8,064 bases of DNA from positions 1 through 8,064 of the forward strand of contig JBDTBW010000032.1 in the NCBI GenBank assembly GCA_039923855.1, read 5' to 3'. The notes below the pieces were generated by a model. The model made no database searches. It was given only the letters and a program-made list of their open reading frames with translations, and had not been told where the DNA came from. Shown piece after piece: positions 6,123-8,064 of the stretch; positions within the stretch are counted from its first letter, which is position 1; every line of letters begins with the position of its first letter. Position numbers and translations under genes: made by a program. Source of the stretch: 66-474 sp039923855 (GTDB lineage: Bacteria > Pseudomonadota > Gammaproteobacteria > Xanthomonadales > Rhodanobacteraceae).

Positions 6123-6374
6123 ATGACCGCACTGACCATCACTGGCAAGGGCCAGGTGACCCTCCGCAAGGATGTGCTGCGCCACCTCGGCATCAAGCCA
6201 GGTGACAAGATCGAACTGGACCTGCTGCCGGATGGCACAGGGTTGCTCAAGGCTGCCCGGTCCGCGAGGCCCATCAAGAATTTCGTCGGGCTGCTTGCAG
6301 GCAAAACCCGGAAAGTGGCCACGCTGAAGGAGATCAACGAAACGGCCGCAGGCGGCTGGACGGGCAGAAAGTGA
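6123..6374 (+). CDS. vapB: AbrB/MazE/SpoVT-family antitoxin (VapB)
   Basis: An 83-residue antitoxin expected to neutralise the adjacent PIN RNase and repress the operon. Residues 1-38 form the swapped-hairpin AbrB DNA-binding domain: ITGKGQVTLRKDVLRHLGIKPGDKIEL (6-32). The C-terminal part (VGLLAGKTRKVATLKEINETAAGG) fits the flexible toxin-wrapping segment of such antitoxins. The ATG is preceded by GGAAG at 6111-6115 with 7 bases of spacing. The stop overlaps the toxin start by 4 bases (GTGA), the usual coupling in toxin-antitoxin pairs. A palindrome lies upstream at 6071-6094. Confidence 0.88.
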   Translation: MTALTITGKGQVTLRKDVLRHLGIKPGDKIELDLLPDGTGLLKAARSARPIKNFVGLLAGKTRKVATLKEINETAAGGWTGRK

Positions 6375-6766
6375 AGATCACCGCCGATACCAATGTACTC
6401 ATTCGCGCGGTGGTACGCGACCATGCCGCGCAAGCCCGCGCGGCGGCGAAAGCGCTGACCGGCGCCGAGACGATCGCAGTCTCGCTGCCGAGCTTGTGCG
6501 AATTCGTGTGGGTGTTGCGCAAGGTGTACCGCTTGCAGGTAACGGACATTGCGGCCGCGATCCGTGCGTTGCTGGCGTCGGCCAATGTGGAAGCCGACCG
6601 GCAGGGCGCGGAAGCCGGTCTGCGGATGCTCGAGGCGGGAGGTGATTTCGCCGACGGTGTGATCGCACACGAGGGCAGGTGGCTGGGTGGAGACACTTTC
6701 GTTTCATTCGACCGCAAGGCGGTTGCCTTGCTCAAGGCGCAATCGCAGGACGCACGGACGCCTTGA
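6371..6766 (+). CDS. vapC: VapC-family toxin, PIN-domain ribonuclease
   Basis: A 131-residue PIN-domain protein that should cleave RNA (tRNA or rRNA in characterised VapC toxins) when released from the antitoxin. The metal-binding acidic residues are all present: Asp6 in TADTNV, Glu44 in SLCEFVWVL, Asp92 and Asp95 in GGDFADGVIA, and Asp114 in SFDRKA. The active site therefore looks intact and the gene is not degenerate. The start is GTG 6371, overlapping the antitoxin stop by 4 bases. An upstream alternative would run inside vapB and lose the family N-terminus MKITADTNVLIR. The C-terminal few residues after Leu120 are not conserved. The target RNA cannot be read from the sequence. Confidence 0.9.
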   Translation: MKITADTNVLIRAVVRDHAAQARAAAKALTGAETIAVSLPSLCEFVWVLRKVYRLQVTDIAAAIRALLASANVEADRQGAEAGLRMLEAGGDFADGVIAHEGRWLGGDTFVSFDRKAVALLKAQSQDARTP

Positions 6767-6882
6767 CCGGTGGTCGTCTGGCCGCGCTAGGCCCGGCTAC
6801 ACGGTGAGTGATTCGATTCAGCGCGTGGACTGACGGGATGGCAGAGTGGCTGCCGCTGTTAAGTTGAACGGCCTCGCTAGGA
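6767..6882. other. Convergent intergenic gap without clear terminator
   Basis: The plus-strand vapC and the minus-strand peptidase gene end facing each other across 116 bases. The only stem is short: GGCAG (6840-6844) with CTGCC (6850-6854), not followed by a T run. No gene or tRNA is supported. Confidence 0.5.
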
Positions 6883-7443
6883 TTATGAACCCCAACACCA
6901 ATGCCACGGCTCGTAAGCGATGCCGTGTCGATTGCCGCGCGGATAGGACAGCGCGAATCCGTATCGTTGCGCGTTGCTCGAAAGCCAAGCGAACGCGGGT
7001 GACTGCTCGAACACTTCCTCGAGTTCCGCGTAACCCGGCGTGGTGAAGTCCAGCGCGCGCCCTGTGTGGTGCTCGCTGTAGCCAGGCGCGGCGCTGACGC
7101 GCAGGATGTCGTCCATCGTCAATCCGCGTTGCAACTTGCGCTCGATGATTCCGAGTTGATATTCGATCGAGCGAAACGCCGAGACGACCTGCAATTCGAT
7201 GCCGTCGCGGTCTGCCGCGCTCCGCATTGCAGCGCGCGCGCGCGCGGCGGCGGGTTGCAGCCATTGCGCGCGGCCGTGGATGTCATCGCCGATGCAGACC
7301 AGCCGCGACGGCTCGCGCACACGGCGCAGTTTGCGCGCACGCGCGTAATCGCGCGGCACGCCCAGCGCATGCGCGCGCTCGATCAGCGCACGGCGTTCTG
7401 CGTCATCGGTGCAGCGGGCCGGCGGTTCGAAATCGGATTGCAT
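6883..7443 (-). CDS. M15B (VanY-type) D,D-/L,D-carboxypeptidase without signal peptide
   Basis: A 186-residue zinc peptidase expected to trim the terminal D-alanine from peptidoglycan stem peptides. The family motifs are complete: VVSAFRSIEYQ (86-96), the zinc motif SEHHTGRALDF (123-133) with ligands His125 and Asp132, and EPWHW (178-182) with catalytic Glu178 and third ligand His181. The N-terminus is charged and hydrophilic (DFEPPARCTDDAERR), with no signal peptide or membrane anchor, so the enzyme appears cytoplasmic. That would fit processing of recycled muropeptides rather than action on the wall, although a phage-derived lysin or another export route cannot be excluded. The start ATG at 7443 lies 7 bases after the stop of the DUF3887 gene; the bases before it hold no good Shine-Dalgarno, which suggests translation coupled to the upstream gene. 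Confidence 0.87.
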   Translation of the reverse strand: MQSDFEPPARCTDDAERRALIERAHALGVPRDYARARKLRRVREPSRLVCIGDDIHGRAQWLQPAAARARAAMRSAADRDGIELQVVSAFRSIEYQLGIIERKLQRGLTMDDILRVSAAPGYSEHHTGRALDFTTPGYAELEEVFEQSPAFAWLSSNAQRYGFALSYPRGNRHGIAYEPWHWCWGS

Positions 7444-7450
7444 GGAAAAC

Positions 7451-7978
7451 TTAGTGACCGGCTGCGGTCGATGTCGGTGCCGGTACCGGTGCCGTCGAGG
7501 GAAGGGCGGGTTCCGGAGATGGCAGCGTCATCACGTGGAAGCCGGCGATCTTGCCGTCCGAAGCACAGGCGACCTGCGCGGCGAGCGTGCCGTTCTGGAA
7601 TGCCAGCGGCACGGTGATCACGGTATAACCGTTGCTGCTGCTGTTCTGCGGTGCGCCTCGCGCGCCACGCGCACCGAATTTCTGCGGCAGCGATTCCCAA
7701 CCTGCTTTCAATTGGTCTGTGGTGAGGCCTGAACGCATCGAGTCGCTGAAATCCGTTTCCGCGCCGGCGTAATCGCCCCTGTCCAGCGCGTCCAACAGCG
7801 TGGTGGCTTTTGTGGTGCAGGCTTCGATGCTTTCGGGTGATGCTCGCGCTGCGGCCTGGGTAGAGGGACTCGCCGGCGTGGCCGTTGTCGTCTGCGCCTG
7901 CCCGTGTGCGCCGAAACTGGCGATGGCGCCGAGCACGGCCAGCGCGAGGATGCGGGGGGTCACGGCGGTTGTGGTCAT
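7451..7978 (-). CDS. Exported DUF3887 domain-containing protein
   Basis: A 175-residue secreted or periplasmic protein of unknown function. Residues 1-28 form a signal peptide: short polar N-terminus with Arg9, hydrophobic core ILALAVLGAIASF, and a probable cleavage site near AHG/QAQ (26-28). A Thr/Ala/Pro-rich spacer follows, then the DUF3887-like domain (about 50-150) with LLDALDRGDYAGAETDFSD, LKAGWESLPQKFG, ITVPLAFQNG and DGKIAGFHV. Cys54 and Cys138 could form one disulfide in the periplasm. The C-terminus is another Pro/Ala/Ser/Thr-rich tail. The frame is open upstream to the window edge, but ATG 7978 is chosen because it starts the signal peptide, it has GAGGAG 6 bases upstream, and no other in-frame start codon is seen in the remaining 86 bases. 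It is first of a two-gene leftward unit with the M15B peptidase. Confidence 0.8.
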   Translation of the reverse strand: MTTTAVTPRILALAVLGAIASFGAHGQAQTTTATPASPSTQAAARASPESIEACTTKATTLLDALDRGDYAGAETDFSDSMRSGLTTDQLKAGWESLPQKFGARGARGAPQNSSSNGYTVITVPLAFQNGTLAAQVACASDGKIAGFHVMTLPSPEPALPSTAPVPAPTSTAAGH

Positions 7979-7984
7979 GGCGGT

Positions 7985-7990
7985 CTCCTC
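7985..7990 (-). promoter_or_regulatory. Shine-Dalgarno GAGGAG of the DUF3887 gene
   Basis: Read on the minus strand, GAGGAG lies 6 bases before the ATG at 7978 and supports that start. Confidence 0.75.
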
Positions 7991-8064
7991 GTCAAAGCGC
8001 GCAGGATAAGCACGTATGGTTGGATTGGCGTTAAGGCGGGCTGCTACAAGTGACGGCTGCCAAA
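7991..8064 (-). other. Upstream region of the leftward unit, cut by the window edge
   Basis: The promoter of the DUF3887/M15B pair should lie here or beyond the edge. On the minus strand a TATCCT-like element is present near 8005-8010 but has no matching -35 at 16-18 bases, so I do not call a promoter. Confidence 0.25.

Noticed and set aside
6725..6738. Hairpin GCCTTG-CT-CAAGGC near the end of vapC
   Set aside because: It has only a 2-base loop, lies within coding sequence and has no T tract, so it is not a terminator.
6831..6900. tRNA-like start (GGCAGAGTGGCTG)
   Set aside because: It resembles the D-arm of tRNA-Ser/Tyr, but no anticodon stem, T-loop (GTTCGAATC-like) or acceptor pairing follows.
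7232..7244. 13-base alternating GC run (possible Z-DNA)
   Set aside because: It encodes Ala/Arg codons in the M15B gene and is explained by GC-rich codon use.

Overview
The window is GC-rich (about 63% by eye), gene-dense chromosomal DNA. The products and codon use suggest a gammaproteobacterium, most plausibly Xanthomonadales/Rhodanobacteraceae (Dyella, Rhodanobacter or similar). That placement is inferred from the gene set, not from a phylogenetic marker. I see no rRNA, tRNA, CRISPR array, insertion sequence, prophage or replication origin.

Layout. (1) 1-1112 (+): the C-terminal part of an SRPBCC (polyketide cyclase-like) protein fused to a GyrI-like effector-binding domain; its N-terminus lies before the window. 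(2) 1113-1419: about 300 bases with no convincing gene but crowded with inverted repeats and three copies of CAGGGATG, possibly a dispersed repeat or a structured leader. (3) 1420-6055 (+): a tightly packed five-gene run made of an ABC ATPase, an ABC-2 permease, a GldG-like periplasmic partner, a DUF423 membrane protein and an AlkA/Mag1-type DNA glycosylase. The first four genes overlap by 1 to 4 bases at each junction. The glycosylase starts at TTG, served by a perfect AGGAGG that overlaps the DUF423 stop codon. (4) 6071-6766 (+): a VapBC-type toxin-antitoxin pair (AbrB-fold antitoxin, PIN-domain RNase) preceded by a perfect 9-bp inverted repeat that probably serves as the autoregulatory operator. 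(5) 6767-6882: a convergent gap. (6) 6883-7978 (-): two genes read right to left, an exported DUF3887 protein followed by a VanY-type (M15B) metallocarboxypeptidase with no signal peptide.

How the genes fit together. ATPase, permease and GldG-like protein should form one membrane complex related to GldA/GldF/GldG. Such systems are widespread in bacteria that do not glide and their substrate is mostly unknown. DUF423 and the glycosylase are translationally coupled to it, but I see no mechanistic link, so this may be only shared transcription. VapB and VapC form a self-contained module. The leftward pair combines an envelope-exported small protein with a probably cytoplasmic peptidoglycan peptidase. 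I see no clear-cut undescribed system. The best leads are the structured intergenic region, the possible leaderless start of the ABC operon, the unusual operon make-up, and the leaderless-peptide M15B enzyme.
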